Assembly: GCA_964658655.1 (NCBI GenBank)
Contig: CAZZZL010000016.1
Location: forward strand, 1 to 64,000
Direction: 5' to 3'
Origin: G963692885 sp964658655
GTDB lineage: Bacteria; Acidobacteriota; Terriglobia; Terriglobales; Acidobacteriaceae
Length of the DNA stretch: 64,000 nt
Shown in pieces: positions 45,201 to 54,060 of the stretch. Within the stretch, counting starts at the first letter, position 1. Every line of letters begins with the position of its first letter. The position numbers and the translations under genes are program-made. The notes beneath the pieces were generated by a model. That model searched no databases, was not told the DNA's origin, and worked only from the letters and a program-made list of their open reading frames with translations.

Positions 45201-47654
45201 GGTGCCGTCCTTGAGCGTGACGTATCCCGTTGGTGTGGATCCATTGTTATTCGTGACCGTTGTAGTCAGGGTGACCGGGGTGCCGACAATCGATGTGCCG
45301 GCGCTCGACGCCAGTGTCGTCACTGTTGTCGCCTGGTTGATACGCTCGGTCACGGTAGTGGAGGTCGCGGCGGCATTGGCGCTGTCGCCGGCATATTGTG
45401 CAGACAGATAGTGAGTGCCTACGCTGAAACCCTGGCTGAGTTGAGCCATGCCTGAAGCGCTCAGTGGCACAGACCCCAGCGCCGTCCCACCGTCATAGAA
45501 AACCACGTTGCCGGCAGGCGTGCCGCTCGCATCCGCTACCGTGAGTGTAAGCGTTACTGTGCTGGCGACAATAGCTGAAGGCGACGGCGATACTGAGAAT
45601 GCAAGCGCGGGTTGCTGCTTGATCACCTCGACATACGGCAGGGATATACTCGATGCGTTGTTGGCATCGCCCGAGTAGCTTGCAGTGAACGTATGTGATC
45701 CAAGCGAGAGTGCCTGGATCGTGCAGGTCGCGGTGCCACCGGCGTTAATCGTTACAGCGGTGCACCAGTTGTAGCTGCCTTCCGAAAAAGTTATGGTCCC
45801 GGTACGACCGGTGTCGTCGCTGCTGACGGTTGCCGTCAGCGTCAGTGGCTGCGTCAGCAGGCCGGGATTCGGCCTGCCGGACAGTGAGACCGAGGTGACA
45901 TCGACACTCAGCACCTCGCCATAGATGATGTCCACTGGTGTTTCATGAGGCGCGTTGGACGGCCAGCTAATTGAGCCAGTGACGGACGGTCCTGTCTGCG
46001 TGGGTGCAAATTCCACAGCCATACTGCAGGAACCGGACGGCGCGATCGGGGATTGCCCACAGGTGGTGGTTCCTTCGTCGAGGGCCGCCTGGTTGAGAAT
46101 CGGCGTGCTTAGCAGGAGGGGAACATTGCCCGGGTTGTACATCCACTCCATCACAGGAGCCGAAATTTTGCCGACCTTCATCGTTGGGAACTGAGGCAGC
46201 GTCAGCAGCGAGCCATTCACTTCGCGAACGCGGTTGTGAAAGGTGTCGGCCAGCCATATGTTGCCGGTGGGATCGAAGAACAGGCCGTAAGGTCCATAAA
46301 GGCTGGCCTGGCTGGATGGGCCACCATCTCCGTCGAACTGCTCGCCGTCGGTTCCAATGACAGACTGGATCGTCAGCTGCGAGGAGTTCAGGATGACGCG
46401 GATCCGGTTATTGCCTGAATCCGCGATAAAAAGATCGCCTGCGGGATCGAAAACGACTGCCGCCGGCGAATTCAGTTGTGCCTCGCTCGGAGTTCCATTG
46501 TCACCCCCGAAGCCTCGCTCGCCGGTTCCGGTCGAGGTTGAAATGGTGGAGGCATTGTTCTGAGTCGTGACGAGTCTTACGCGCTGGTTCTCAAGATCAG
46601 CAATAGCGATCGCACCATCGCCGCGCACCGCAACCCCGTAGGGATCATTCAGTTCGGCAGACGTGGCTGCGCCTTCGCCGTTGTAGCCCGCTGCGCCGGT
46701 GCCGGCTACCGTAAAGATATTGCCGGATGCGATGTTGACCATGCGGACCGCATTGTTGCCGCTGTCCGCAATCACCAAATCGCCGCCCGGTGTGAGCGCC
46801 AGTCCGCGTGGAGCTGCCAGAAGCGCGCTGTTTGCAGGAACGCCATTTCCGTAGAAGCCGTTGGCATTGATCTGTCCGGCGAACGTGCTGATCACGCCCG
46901 AATTCGCATTGACTAGGCGAACGACGTTGTTACCGCTGTCCGCGATATACAGATTGCCTGCGCCATCGATGGCAATGCCCGAGGGGTCATTCAACTGGGC
47001 GGCTGTTGCAAGTCCTCCATCGCCGCTGGCTCCGGGACTTCCGTTGCCGGCAACAGTAGAGATGAGCCCCGTTCTTGCATCCACCCTTCGCACGCGATTA
47101 TTGCTGGAATCGCAGAGGAAGAGATTTCCGGCAGCATCCACGGCAATGCCGGAAGGCAAAAAAATAGGTGCAGATGTTGCGGCGACCCCATCCCTTTGGT
47201 AAATCCACTCTGCATCGCCTGCAACGGTATTGATGGTCCCTGGAACCAGCACCGGCAGACTCCCTCGTGCCATACCGCTTAGCGGCGCACTTGCCAGCAC
47301 CTGGCTGCCGGACATCGCCAGCACTGCTCCCTGTCGTACGCCGGGATAGAGGGGCGCAAATACAACGCTGAGCGTGCAACTCTGACCTGCAGTCAGGCCT
47401 GGATTACCGCTGCAGCTGCCTTCCGAAGCGATGGCAAAATCCAGATTCGCAGAACCACCGGTAAGCGTTGCGAACGAAGTAATCTGCCCGCTGACCTGCG
47501 CAGTGAGTGTGACAGTCACTGGCTGCGAGGTGGACCCGACGGCCGTGCTTCCTGAGAAGGTGGTGGGTGTCTCGGTCACCTGGGCGGAGGCTCCTAGGGC
47601 CATTACGATTCCACACGCCACAACCAGCGCCGACTGCTTTACTGCCTGAAGCAT
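42204..47654 (-). CDS. Giant secreted NHL-repeat / bacterial Ig-like repeat protein
   Basis: The 1816-residue protein has a signal peptide (VVACGIVMALGASAQ), an N-terminal choice-of-anchor-like segment, and about five NHL propeller units (residues about 150-480, each with DPSGIAIDGAGNLYIADSGNN-type cores). Eleven Ig-like repeats of the Big_3_5 type follow, with LTLTATV...GTVTFxDG...LxxGSHTxTAxYSGD signatures. The C-terminus has two hydrophobic segments (LCFLPFGLFLGLLAG; MLAVAIAFAVGVSGCGG) and a final beta strand region. Such proteins are surface-exposed adhesins or polymer-binding scaffolds. It is coupled to the downstream barrel gene, which may anchor or export it. Confidence 0.88.
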   Translation of the reverse strand: MLQAVKQSALVVACGIVMALGASAQVTETPTTFSGSTAVGSTSQPVTVTLTAQVSGQITSFATLTGGSANLDFAIASEGSCSGNPGLTAGQSCTLSVVFAPLYPGVRQGAVLAMSGSQVLASAPLSGMARGSLPVLVPGTINTVAGDAEWIYQRDGVAATSAPIFLPSGIAVDAAGNLFLCDSSNNRVRRVDARTGLISTVAGNGSPGASGDGGLATAAQLNDPSGIAIDGAGNLYIADSGNNVVRLVNANSGVISTFAGQINANGFYGNGVPANSALLAAPRGLALTPGGDLVIADSGNNAVRMVNIASGNIFTVAGTGAAGYNGEGAATSAELNDPYGVAVRGDGAIAIADLENQRVRLVTTQNNASTISTSTGTGERGFGGDNGTPSEAQLNSPAAVVFDPAGDLFIADSGNNRIRVILNSSQLTIQSVIGTDGEQFDGDGGPSSQASLYGPYGLFFDPTGNIWLADTFHNRVREVNGSLLTLPQFPTMKVGKISAPVMEWMYNPGNVPLLLSTPILNQAALDEGTTTCGQSPIAPSGSCSMAVEFAPTQTGPSVTGSISWPSNAPHETPVDIIYGEVLSVDVTSVSLSGRPNPGLLTQPLTLTATVSSDDTGRTGTITFSEGSYNWCTAVTINAGGTATCTIQALSLGSHTFTASYSGDANNASSISLPYVEVIKQQPALAFSVSPSPSAIVASTVTLTLTVADASGTPAGNVVFYDGGTALGSVPLSASGMAQLSQGFSVGTHYLSAQYAGDSANAAATSTTVTERINQATTVTTLASSAGTSIVGTPVTLTTTVTNNNGSTPTGYVTLKDGTAILGSHPLGANGVCSISTMLSPGTHSVVAVYSGDTNDSVSSSTALTETIVQIATVTTLGTNANPLSAGATLRLTAAVILAPGETAYGPLTGSVTFYDGATAIGPGPVAIDANEQAILSIATLAVGSHALTVRFNGDTDYSASTSAPLSQAVQETSTQTVLTSAASTTLMGKPAIFTVVVTSATGIPTGQVSFRDGPTQLGSVRLGANGTASFAITTLSRGAHAITAVYSGDSDYTASVSPAVALSVQLALPVLTLGGPTNAIDAGTPATFVANLTTPGIAPTGTLLLLDGATRIGAATITGSTTYSFSIATLLIGTHTVTASYAGDINNTAATSAPVTVTIRQALSTTALAASANPLTLGNPLTLTATVSSGSPNAGGPVRFFDGPVLLGTSALGNHGTASFSPAGLALGSHSLTVVYSGDTNHGASGSTPLSVLVVQAATVTLNSNNNPSASGQSVTFTAQIGPGGTIAASGIATFHDNGVLIVTVPLNGGGAAILTSSALAVGSHIITVSYGGDQHFSTSSAQLVQTIRNANTQLTITSSANPAVYKQPLTLTATVMSDGGTATGNVTFTDAGAPIGSGLLNAAGVASLTLSTLAPGAHAIVANYPGDGKAEASASTPLSLTVKQTTAVAVSAGSNPAQTLSGITLTARVTNAGAAPATGSVVFADAGTTIGTANVDFTSNAILKLPGMNAGFHTITASYPGDGSDFASASAPYQETVQLRPTATTLAGSATDLTNPQQVTLIAVVDGQGTTPPTGTVTFTSGTVTLGQAAISPTGVATITVLFSQPTSVVVATYPGDANYAASQSGNTTIAAGTAPQFTLSANAQSITLVSHQHTMLQVNIGSVKGFSDTIALGCLGLPQEGTCTFTPSQLKLAANGTATASLLVDTGDPLGAGTGAAARSNTRPLRPGGDTFLCFLPFGLFLGLLAGKKGRAARQRLGMKCMLAVAIAFAVGVSGCGGLNTNGTAPGTYTIKVVGTAQGSGITETQTITLVVTQ

Positions 47655-48308
47655 TGCTTACCCCGTTATTCCGTAATCGCGTCTCTTGGTAGAGAGGTCT
47701 CAAAGGAAGTTATCGGCACGCAAGCAAAGCAAGCGCATGGCTAGAAAGAAGCAGTGACAGAATGCAGTACGAGATGCAACGTATTCTGGCGCTCGACAGG
47801 TTGTGATCACACCATGACTTCTATCTGGGGATGACAGTGATCCGTTCGCTGCATGCTGGAATGTATCAACCGGCTATCCGCTCGAGAATGTCACAAGGCG
47901 CTGGACGAAGATCCTTTGGGACTAGCCTGCAGTTCGCCATCAGGTAGCTCGCGACAGCAACGACAACCTCAATGTCGACGTCTCTGCGGTGGCAGCAACC
48001 AACGTGAACCTGCAGGAAATGGTCGCGCAGGAGCGGTTTCGCAAAATCTTTTCTATCGGCTCGCAGTTGTCGTTAGTGACCGTTGCGTCAGCGACTCAGG
48101 GACATACCGGCTTGAGCAGCAAAGTTTGTGAGAGCCTTAAGCCGTGGCGTGTCGCTGCGCAGGAGGCGATCGCGCGACTCTACACTTAATCCCGGCCCGG
48201 GAATATAAGAGAATTGCGAAATGTCTTGGAGCGGGCCAGCATCCTGTTAAATCATGAATGCGAGTTAGGTGCCGACACATTCTGTTCAGTGCGCAGGTCA
48301 GCAGACGC
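47655..48308. other. 0.65-kb intergenic stretch before the cobalamin operon end
   Basis: It holds the promoter of the giant NHL/Ig gene and the 3' end of the cobalamin operon. A plus-strand frame ending at 48189 (NLNVDVSAVAATNVNLQEMV...) has no family I can name and lacks a good start. The sequence TCCCGGCCCGGGA at 48190-48202 is a short palindrome with no T-run. A clear terminator for cobA is not seen. Confidence 0.4.
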
Positions 48309-49058
48309 TCATGAAGCAGAGCTTGTTGTTTGCGGAAGCAATGGCGCCATCGCGTGACCTATCAGGAGCAGTAGCGGCGATGGCCCGCAGGTAAGCCTCG
48401 ACAGATCCTTCAGACTGCAGGTGACATAGCTTTGGAGACTTGTTCCCACGTGCGACATTGCACAGCAGGGTGTGGACGCTTGCATCCCGGCCGCGGCCAG
48501 CTCTGTGGCGATCCGCTCGAGATCACGGCCGGGCATATAAACAAGTAACATCGCATCGGCAGGCAGAAGACCCTCCCAGATCGGAGTGCCATTTTTTTCG
48601 CTGGCGTGATGGCCGGTGCAAAAGATCAACTTCGATGCACTTGTCCTGTCTGTCAAGGGAAGTCCTAGCGCAGCCCCTGCCGCAAATGCAGCGGTGACAC
48701 CGGGCACCACTTCGTACGGGATACGCTGGTCGACAAGCGCGGCGATCTCTTCTCCGGCGCGGCCGAATATCAGTGGATCTCCACTCTTAAGTCGTACGAC
48801 AGACTTGCCTGCGTGGGCGGATTCGATGATGAGTGCGTGGATGTCAGCCTGGCTGATGCTTGGTCGGCCACACCTTTTGCCAACGCTTCTCACCAAGGCA
48901 TCTGCATGAACCAGGTCCAATACTTCCTGTGATACCAGGTCATCATGGAAGACTATGTCTGCCGTCTCAAGCAGTCGTAGCGCACGAATAGTCAATAGCT
49001 CGGGGTCGCCTGGCCCTGCGCCGACCAGATAGACTTTGCCTTTTTCTGCGTGAGTCAT
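48309..49058 (-). CDS. cobA: Uroporphyrinogen-III C-methyltransferase
   Basis: The 249-residue enzyme adds two methyl groups from S-adenosylmethionine to uroporphyrinogen III, giving precorrin-2, the branch point to siroheme and cobalamin. Signatures are GAGPGDPELLT near the N-terminus, RLKSGDPLIFGRAGEE at about 90-105, and VVPGVTAAFAAGAALGLPLT at about 117-136. It is the single-domain SUMT form, without a CysG dehydrogenase/chelatase part. The ATG overlaps the cobD stop (ATGA), making it the last of the 13 coupled genes. Confidence 0.95.
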   Translation of the reverse strand: MTHAEKGKVYLVGAGPGDPELLTIRALRLLETADIVFHDDLVSQEVLDLVHADALVRSVGKRCGRPSISQADIHALIIESAHAGKSVVRLKSGDPLIFGRAGEEIAALVDQRIPYEVVPGVTAAFAAGAALGLPLTDRTSASKLIFCTGHHASEKNGTPIWEGLLPADAMLLVYMPGRDLERIATELAAAGMQASTPCCAMSHVGTSLQSYVTCSLKDLSRLTCGPSPLLLLIGHAMAPLLPQTTSSAS

Positions 49059-50167
49059 CTGTGCTCCATCTTGCTCATCGCAGCCGACAACACCACGGAA
49101 AGCTTTTGCAGGAGATTGGCATTTTCTTCTTCCGTGCGAACTGCAATGCGGAAGTATCCTGCCGGCAGATTGTCATAATTTGAGCAGTCGCGCAAAACTA
49201 TCGAATGAGCAACGATCATAAGCCGCCAAAAGGATTCCGAAGAGACAACGGCGGGCAGGCGAATGAGCAAAAAATTCGCACCGGAAGGAAAACTCTGAAT
49301 GCCCAGCGACGACAGCCCGTTGCGTAACGACACTCTCCGTTGGCTATTGCGGGCTCTGCTTTCTGTAGCGAACGATTCATCGTAAAGCCCAGCGGCGACT
49401 GCACGCGAAGCAAGTGTCGTGATGGGCCAGGGTGGAAGATTTTCATTCATTGCAGTTGCGATGCTTTCGCTGGTCGAACAGTAGGCGACCCTCAGACCCG
49501 GTATCCCATGAAGCTTCGTCACTGAGCGAAAAACGATCAGGTTTGCGTACTGATGGACGTGTGCCGTAAGCGAATCAACCGGCGCGTAATCGATAAACGC
49601 TTCGTCGAGAAGAACCGTTATCTTCCGTTCAGCACATCGTGTCACAAGCTCGATAAGAAATTGCTTGCCGGTGAGTATTCCCGATGGATTCTGTGGATTG
49701 GCCAGCAGTATGGCGTCATGGTCGCCATCGAGTAGCGCGTTCATGTCATAACGAAAGCTGTGCTCATGCTGCAGATAATAGCGTTCAATCGCTACTCCAA
49801 CCCTCTCTAAACTGCGCCGGTACTCCACGAATGCGGGTACAGGCAACAGGCAGCGTTTGACCCTGCAGGTACGCAGCGCGCATTCCAGTAATGGAACGAA
49901 ACCATTGGCGACAACAAGGTTTCCCGTAGATACACCGCAGTACGCGGCGATCGCTTGTTTAAGGGCACCCTCCTCGAGGTCAGGATAAGTAGTGAGATTA
50001 CATAAGTCCTTCATTGATGCTTGCAAGCTCGAAATGACTGCGGCGGGCGGCCCATCGGGATTGATGTTGGCGCTGAAGTCCATTAATTGTGAGGCGGGTA
50101 TATTGAAGCGCCTCGAGATCTGACTGAGTTGGCCACCGTGCAATGGAACCCCGAAGCTGTCGATCAT
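49055..50167 (-). CDS. cobD: L-threonine-O-3-phosphate decarboxylase (PLP enzyme)
   Basis: The 370-residue fold-type I enzyme makes (R)-1-aminopropanol phosphate for the nucleotide-loop linker. Seen are the N-terminal HGGQ...LMDFSANINPDGPP motif, the ANPQNPSGILTG loop, DEAFIDYAP, and the PLP lysine in SVTKLHGIPGLRVAYCS. The family is close to HisC, but the HGG start and position beside cbiB favour CobD. It overlaps cbiB and cobA by ATGA. No pduX-type threonine kinase is in the operon, so Thr-phosphate must come from elsewhere. Confidence 0.88.
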   Translation of the reverse strand: MIDSFGVPLHGGQLSQISRRFNIPASQLMDFSANINPDGPPAAVISSLQASMKDLCNLTTYPDLEEGALKQAIAAYCGVSTGNLVVANGFVPLLECALRTCRVKRCLLPVPAFVEYRRSLERVGVAIERYYLQHEHSFRYDMNALLDGDHDAILLANPQNPSGILTGKQFLIELVTRCAERKITVLLDEAFIDYAPVDSLTAHVHQYANLIVFRSVTKLHGIPGLRVAYCSTSESIATAMNENLPPWPITTLASRAVAAGLYDESFATESRARNSQRRVSLRNGLSSLGIQSFPSGANFLLIRLPAVVSSESFWRLMIVAHSIVLRDCSNYDNLPAGYFRIAVRTEEENANLLQKLSVVLSAAMSKMEHR

Positions 50168-51147
50168 GGCCGCGCCCCGGACGGTTTGTAGGATGAAGCC
50201 AACGCTGCGCCGATTGTGCCACAGGCCACTGTAAGTAAAGTGACGACGGACACCAACCGGACTGCGCTCTGCGCTTTGTGAGCCGATGGCTCTGGAAATC
50301 CACTTCCGATCCTTTCTGCTCGAATCATCTCGCCGCCGTAGGTGTTGTCGCCTCCCAATTGAACATGTAGCGCACCGGCCAATGCACTCTCCGGCTGGCC
50401 TGCATTGGGACTTTTATGTTTGTCCCCATCGCGTAGAAAGGTCTGCCATGCGGCCTTCGTATCCGCGCAAGGCTGCAAGGCGGAAGCTGTGACAATTGCT
50501 GCCGCAGTCAGTCGCGCGGGAAGATAATTAGCCGCGTCATCGAGACGAGCAGCCGTTTTGCCAAAGTAGAAATATCGTTTGTCAGTATGGCCAATCATGG
50601 AATCCAATGTATTGATGGCTTTGTAGGCGAGCGCAAGAGGCACGCCGCCGAGCGTTAAATAAAAGAGCGGCGCGACGATACCGTCGGATGCACTTTCAGC
50701 GAGGGTCTCGATGACAGCGCGACAGATTCCCGCGCTGTCAAGATGCGCAGTGTCACGTCCGACAATGCGCGAAAGACGGAGACGGGCATGCGGCAGGTCG
50801 ACTGCACTCAATGCGTTAATGACGGAGAGTGCCTCTTCCTCAAGGTTGTGAGCAGCAAGGCAGTTCCATGAAAGGACGATCTCAAGAATGTGGCCTGCAA
50901 GGTGAGATCGGTCATATACAGAGCGGATCAGCTTTCTGCTGATGTACCAGCTCCCGGCAACGACCGTAACCGTGAGCGCTGAGCCTGAAAGAAATTCTGC
51001 AAGCTTGCCCTGCTCGGGGCGGCGTAATGCAACTTCGCCATGGTTCACTGCGACGCCGATAAGTCGGACGGGGTGAGGAAACCACTCGGGATCTCCTGCG
51101 AGACAATCTAAAAGCCACGCCGCGGCTACCAGCTTGTAACGTTTCAG
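50164..51147 (-). CDS. cbiB: Adenosylcobinamide-phosphate synthase, probable CTG start
   Basis: This membrane enzyme joins aminopropanol(-phosphate) to adenosylcobyric acid. The sequence has WLLDCLAGDPEWFPHPVRLIG at the N-terminus, AESASDGIVAPLFYLTLGG and NTLDSMIGHTDKRYFYFG, with about four or five hydrophobic helices. The frame is open from 51285, but the added 46 residues are antisense-like and unlike the family. AAGGAG followed at 8-9 nt by CTG (51147), overlapping the cobQ stop as CTGA, gives 327 residues, the usual length. No ATG, GTG or TTG fits this position, so a rare CTG start is proposed. Confidence 0.88.
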   Translation of the reverse strand: MKRYKLVAAAWLLDCLAGDPEWFPHPVRLIGVAVNHGEVALRRPEQGKLAEFLSGSALTVTVVAGSWYISRKLIRSVYDRSHLAGHILEIVLSWNCLAAHNLEEEALSVINALSAVDLPHARLRLSRIVGRDTAHLDSAGICRAVIETLAESASDGIVAPLFYLTLGGVPLALAYKAINTLDSMIGHTDKRYFYFGKTAARLDDAANYLPARLTAAAIVTASALQPCADTKAAWQTFLRDGDKHKSPNAGQPESALAGALHVQLGGDNTYGGEMIRAERIGSGFPEPSAHKAQSAVRLVSVVTLLTVACGTIGAALASSYKPSGARP

Positions 51148-52712
51148 CGGAGTCGCTCCTTCGTCGAATTGAACTCTGTCGATGTGTACTTCAGTCCGGC
51201 CCAGTAAAAAATTCGGGGCAGATCCATGGACTGTCGCACTGTCTCCGCGAGGAGAGCAAACGACTCGTCCCGCTTTTGGCTCCATTTGTCGTAGCGGATA
51301 GCAGGGGAAAGATGATGAAAGTTGCGAGCGGCCGCAATAAAGGTGTGACGGAAACCGTCGTCATCAAAGATGCCGTGCAGATAGGTTCCGAAAACCCGCG
51401 TGTCTTCAGAAATGCAGCCGTCACATTCATCTTCATGCAAAATCGCGAAGGAGTGCGCACCCTGCGCATACACCGTTTCACCAACGTGTATTTCATAACC
51501 ATTGAAAGTCGCAGGCGCTACCGGCTGACCGAAAAGTCTGTGATGCGACATCCGTCCTCGCACCTGTCGCGTGAGCTTCTCTGCATTCATTTGAGTGGAG
51601 AATGGCAGCAAGCCCAACCCTTCTGCCTGGCCACCATGCTCCATTGCGAATCGGTCGATAATCGTGGTGCCCAGCATCTGCATACCTCCGCAGATACCGA
51701 CGACGAGACCGTTGTGCGAGTGCTCGATGATGCTTGAATCGATGCCAAGTCGGCGCATCCAAAGCAGGTCTGCAACGGTTTGCTTGCTGCCCGGAAGAAT
51801 AATGATGTCGGCCGAAGCTAACTGCATTGCATCACGACAAAAATGCAAGCTCACGGATGGCTCATGACGCAACGCATCAAAGTCGGTAAAGTTTGAAAAT
51901 GACGGAAGCGCAACAACTGCGATTCGCAATGGCCTGTCGCTTGTTTTATCTGGGGACCACGTATGCCGTCCACTTTCCGCGGTTTGAAGCCCGAGACTAT
52001 CCTCCTCCTCGAGCGCAAGGCCCGGCATGTACGGGACGATGCCGACGCATGGTTTCTGGAGTCGGTCCTCCATCATGTGGATACCCGGCTCGAGCAGCGC
52101 TGCGTCGCCGCGAAATTTATTGATGACGAAACCCCGGATGCGCGCCTGCTCGGACGGCTCCAGTAGATGAACTGTTCCAAACAACGATCCGAAAACACCA
52201 CCGCGGTCAATGTCGCCGACTAGCAGGCAGCTCGCGTTCGCCAGGTCAGCCATGCGCATGTTAACAATGTCATGCTGCTTTAGATTGATTTCTGCTGGCG
52301 AGCCGGCACCCTCGAGGATGATCAATTCATGCTGAGCCGCGAGGATTTCGTAACTTTCGCGCACGACAGGCAGTAGTTCATCGACGCGGCGCTGATGATA
52401 GTCCGACGCTGAAAGTTTCCCCCATATTCTGCCGCGGACTACGATCTGCGAGGTCATGTCGCCGGCAGGTTTCAGCAGGATCGGATTCATATGCACTGAG
52501 GCAGGAATGCGCGCTGCTTCAGCTTGCAAGGCCTGGGCCCGGCCAATCTCCAGTCCTTCCACGGTCGCGGCGGAATTGAGCGACATGTTCTGCGATTTGA
52601 ACGGGGCGACGCTCACGCCCGCATCGGCGAAAATACGACAGAGCGCGGCAGTAAGCAGTGACTTGCCGACATGCGAACTCGTACCGAGTACCATGATTGC
52701 GCTCGCCCTCAT
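51144..52712 (-). CDS. cobQ: Cobyric acid synthase
   Basis: The 522-residue enzyme amidates four side chains of adenosylcobyrinic a,c-diamide using glutamine and ATP. The N-terminal dethiobiotin-synthase-like domain has the P-loop GTSSHVGKSLLTAAL and FKSQNMSLNS. The C-terminal class I glutaminase domain has the catalytic Cys in GICGGMQMLG and the partner His in GTYLHGIFDD. The ATG overlaps the bluB stop by ATGA. The last codons also hold the ribosome binding site of cbiB. Confidence 0.95.
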   Translation of the reverse strand: MRASAIMVLGTSSHVGKSLLTAALCRIFADAGVSVAPFKSQNMSLNSAATVEGLEIGRAQALQAEAARIPASVHMNPILLKPAGDMTSQIVVRGRIWGKLSASDYHQRRVDELLPVVRESYEILAAQHELIILEGAGSPAEINLKQHDIVNMRMADLANASCLLVGDIDRGGVFGSLFGTVHLLEPSEQARIRGFVINKFRGDAALLEPGIHMMEDRLQKPCVGIVPYMPGLALEEEDSLGLQTAESGRHTWSPDKTSDRPLRIAVVALPSFSNFTDFDALRHEPSVSLHFCRDAMQLASADIIILPGSKQTVADLLWMRRLGIDSSIIEHSHNGLVVGICGGMQMLGTTIIDRFAMEHGGQAEGLGLLPFSTQMNAEKLTRQVRGRMSHHRLFGQPVAPATFNGYEIHVGETVYAQGAHSFAILHEDECDGCISEDTRVFGTYLHGIFDDDGFRHTFIAAARNFHHLSPAIRYDKWSQKRDESFALLAETVRQSMDLPRIFYWAGLKYTSTEFNSTKERLR

Positions 52713-53401
52713 GTCTTTGGGCGTCTCGCACTTACGCAGTAGCTGTCGTAAGAGATGACTTCTTCCAGCGGAATGCGTGTCTCCCAGCCGAAACGCTCGA
52801 GCTCAGGTTCCGCATCGAAATGATCGACATAGCCAAGGCATAGATATGCCACGGGCAGAATACTGGCGGGCACACCTAATATTTCTCGCAGCCGCGTCGG
52901 ATCAACGATGCTTACCCAGCCGACACCGACGCCTTCGACTCGAGCGGCCAGCCAAAGATTCTGGATTGCGCAGACAGTGGAGTACACAGCCGTTTCAGGC
53001 ATCGTATGGCGCCCGAGACGGTGACCCTTCTCACTTTGCGAATCATGCAGAACACAAAGGTTCTGCGGAGCCTCCAGAATCCCCTCCAGTCTTAGACTCG
53101 CGTACTTCTCGCGGCGGGCACCGGTATATGTGTTAGTCGCTGTAGCATTAGCCTCAGTGAAAGCTTCATGAATCGCTGCACGCACAGCCTGGTCGCGGAC
53201 CAAGACAAACCGCGATGGTTGCATCAGGCCGACGGAGGGAGCACAATGCGCTGCGGACAATATCCGATGAATCAGTTCCGGAGGCAATGGCCTGTTGATA
53301 AACCCACGGCGGACATCCCGGCGCATGGCAAAAGCGCGATAAACAGCGTCACGATCGGCTGCATTAAATTCATTCAGCTCGCATGCCGCACGGTCGACCA
53401 T
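52709..53401 (-). CDS. bluB: 5,6-dimethylbenzimidazole synthase
   Basis: The 230-residue flavin-destructase of the nitroreductase fold turns reduced FMN and oxygen into the lower ligand of B12. Marks are the RRDVRRGFINRPLPPEL start, AAHCAPSVGLMQPSRFVLV, EAPQNLCVLHD, and AIQNLWLAARVEGVGVGWVSI, which follow the BluB pattern rather than that of ordinary nitroreductases. The ATG at 53401 overlaps the preceding stop as TAATG. Its oxygen need agrees with the late-cobalt (aerobic) route implied by cobN. Confidence 0.93.
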   Translation of the reverse strand: MVDRAACELNEFNAADRDAVYRAFAMRRDVRRGFINRPLPPELIHRILSAAHCAPSVGLMQPSRFVLVRDQAVRAAIHEAFTEANATATNTYTGARREKYASLRLEGILEAPQNLCVLHDSQSEKGHRLGRHTMPETAVYSTVCAIQNLWLAARVEGVGVGWVSIVDPTRLREILGVPASILPVAYLCLGYVDHFDAEPELERFGWETRIPLEEVISYDSYCVSARRPKT

Positions 53402-53976
53402 TACCACGCCCTCGACCACTTCGGTCCAGTTGTTGTCTCATCGCGAAGACGTGCATCGATGCCCGCGTTAAACTCGATGAGTCGTCCGAAAAGCCAGATC
53501 ACATCAGAAAGCCGATTGAGGTATGCGATCACCTCCGGTTTGACCACACCGCCGTTCTCAATGAACCGAATCGCACTCCGTTCTGCGCGACGACAGACAG
53601 TCCGCGCCACTTCATAAGCTGCGGATTCGGTGTGTGCACCTGGCAATGACCAGTCAGAGAGGATGCCTTCTATTGCTTCGATCTTATGGACAAGTTCAGT
53701 CAGCATCGCTACGTCATCATCTGAAATGGTTGGCGGCTGCTTCTTGCTTTCTGGCGGTGTGGCCAGAGCCGAACCAAGTCGGAACAAGGTACGCTGTATC
53801 GTCTCCGTCCAGGCCTTGATTTCCGCATTCTGGCAGATACTGCGAGCGAAACCGAGGACGGAATTCAGTTCATCGACGGTACCGTAAGATTCGACGCGAA
53901 GGTCGGCCTTAGAGATGCGAATGCCACCTGCAAGGCCCGTTTCTCCGCGGTCACCGCGAGTAGTTGCAATGCTCAT
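53401..53976 (-). CDS. ATP:cob(I)alamin adenosyltransferase, PduO type
   Basis: The 191-residue enzyme transfers the adenosyl group from ATP to cobalt(I) corrinoid. The N-terminal ATP-binding motif TTRGDRGETGLAGGIRISK, the VDELNSVLGFAR helix, and the C-terminal VARTVCRRAERS and YLNRLSDVIWLFGR segments are typical of PduO/MMAB, not of the P-loop CobA/BtuR type. It takes the cobO role in this operon. GGAG lies 8 nt before the ATG at 53976. An 84-bp gap to the upstream phosphatase gene is the only real break in the operon and could hold an internal promoter. Confidence 0.92.
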   Translation of the reverse strand: MSIATTRGDRGETGLAGGIRISKADLRVESYGTVDELNSVLGFARSICQNAEIKAWTETIQRTLFRLGSALATPPESKKQPPTISDDDVAMLTELVHKIEAIEGILSDWSLPGAHTESAAYEVARTVCRRAERSAIRFIENGGVVKPEVIAYLNRLSDVIWLFGRLIEFNAGIDARLRDETTTGPKWSRAW

Positions 53977-54060
53977 GATTCATCTCCTGAGATAGTGAAT
54001 TGTTGCGGATAGTAAAGATCTCCAGGCTCCATGGGGAACTTGGAATCAGTGGAATGCGCT

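Noticed and set aside
47989..48189. 66-codon plus-strand frame before cobA
   Set aside because: It looks mildly protein-like, but no family or binding site supports it.
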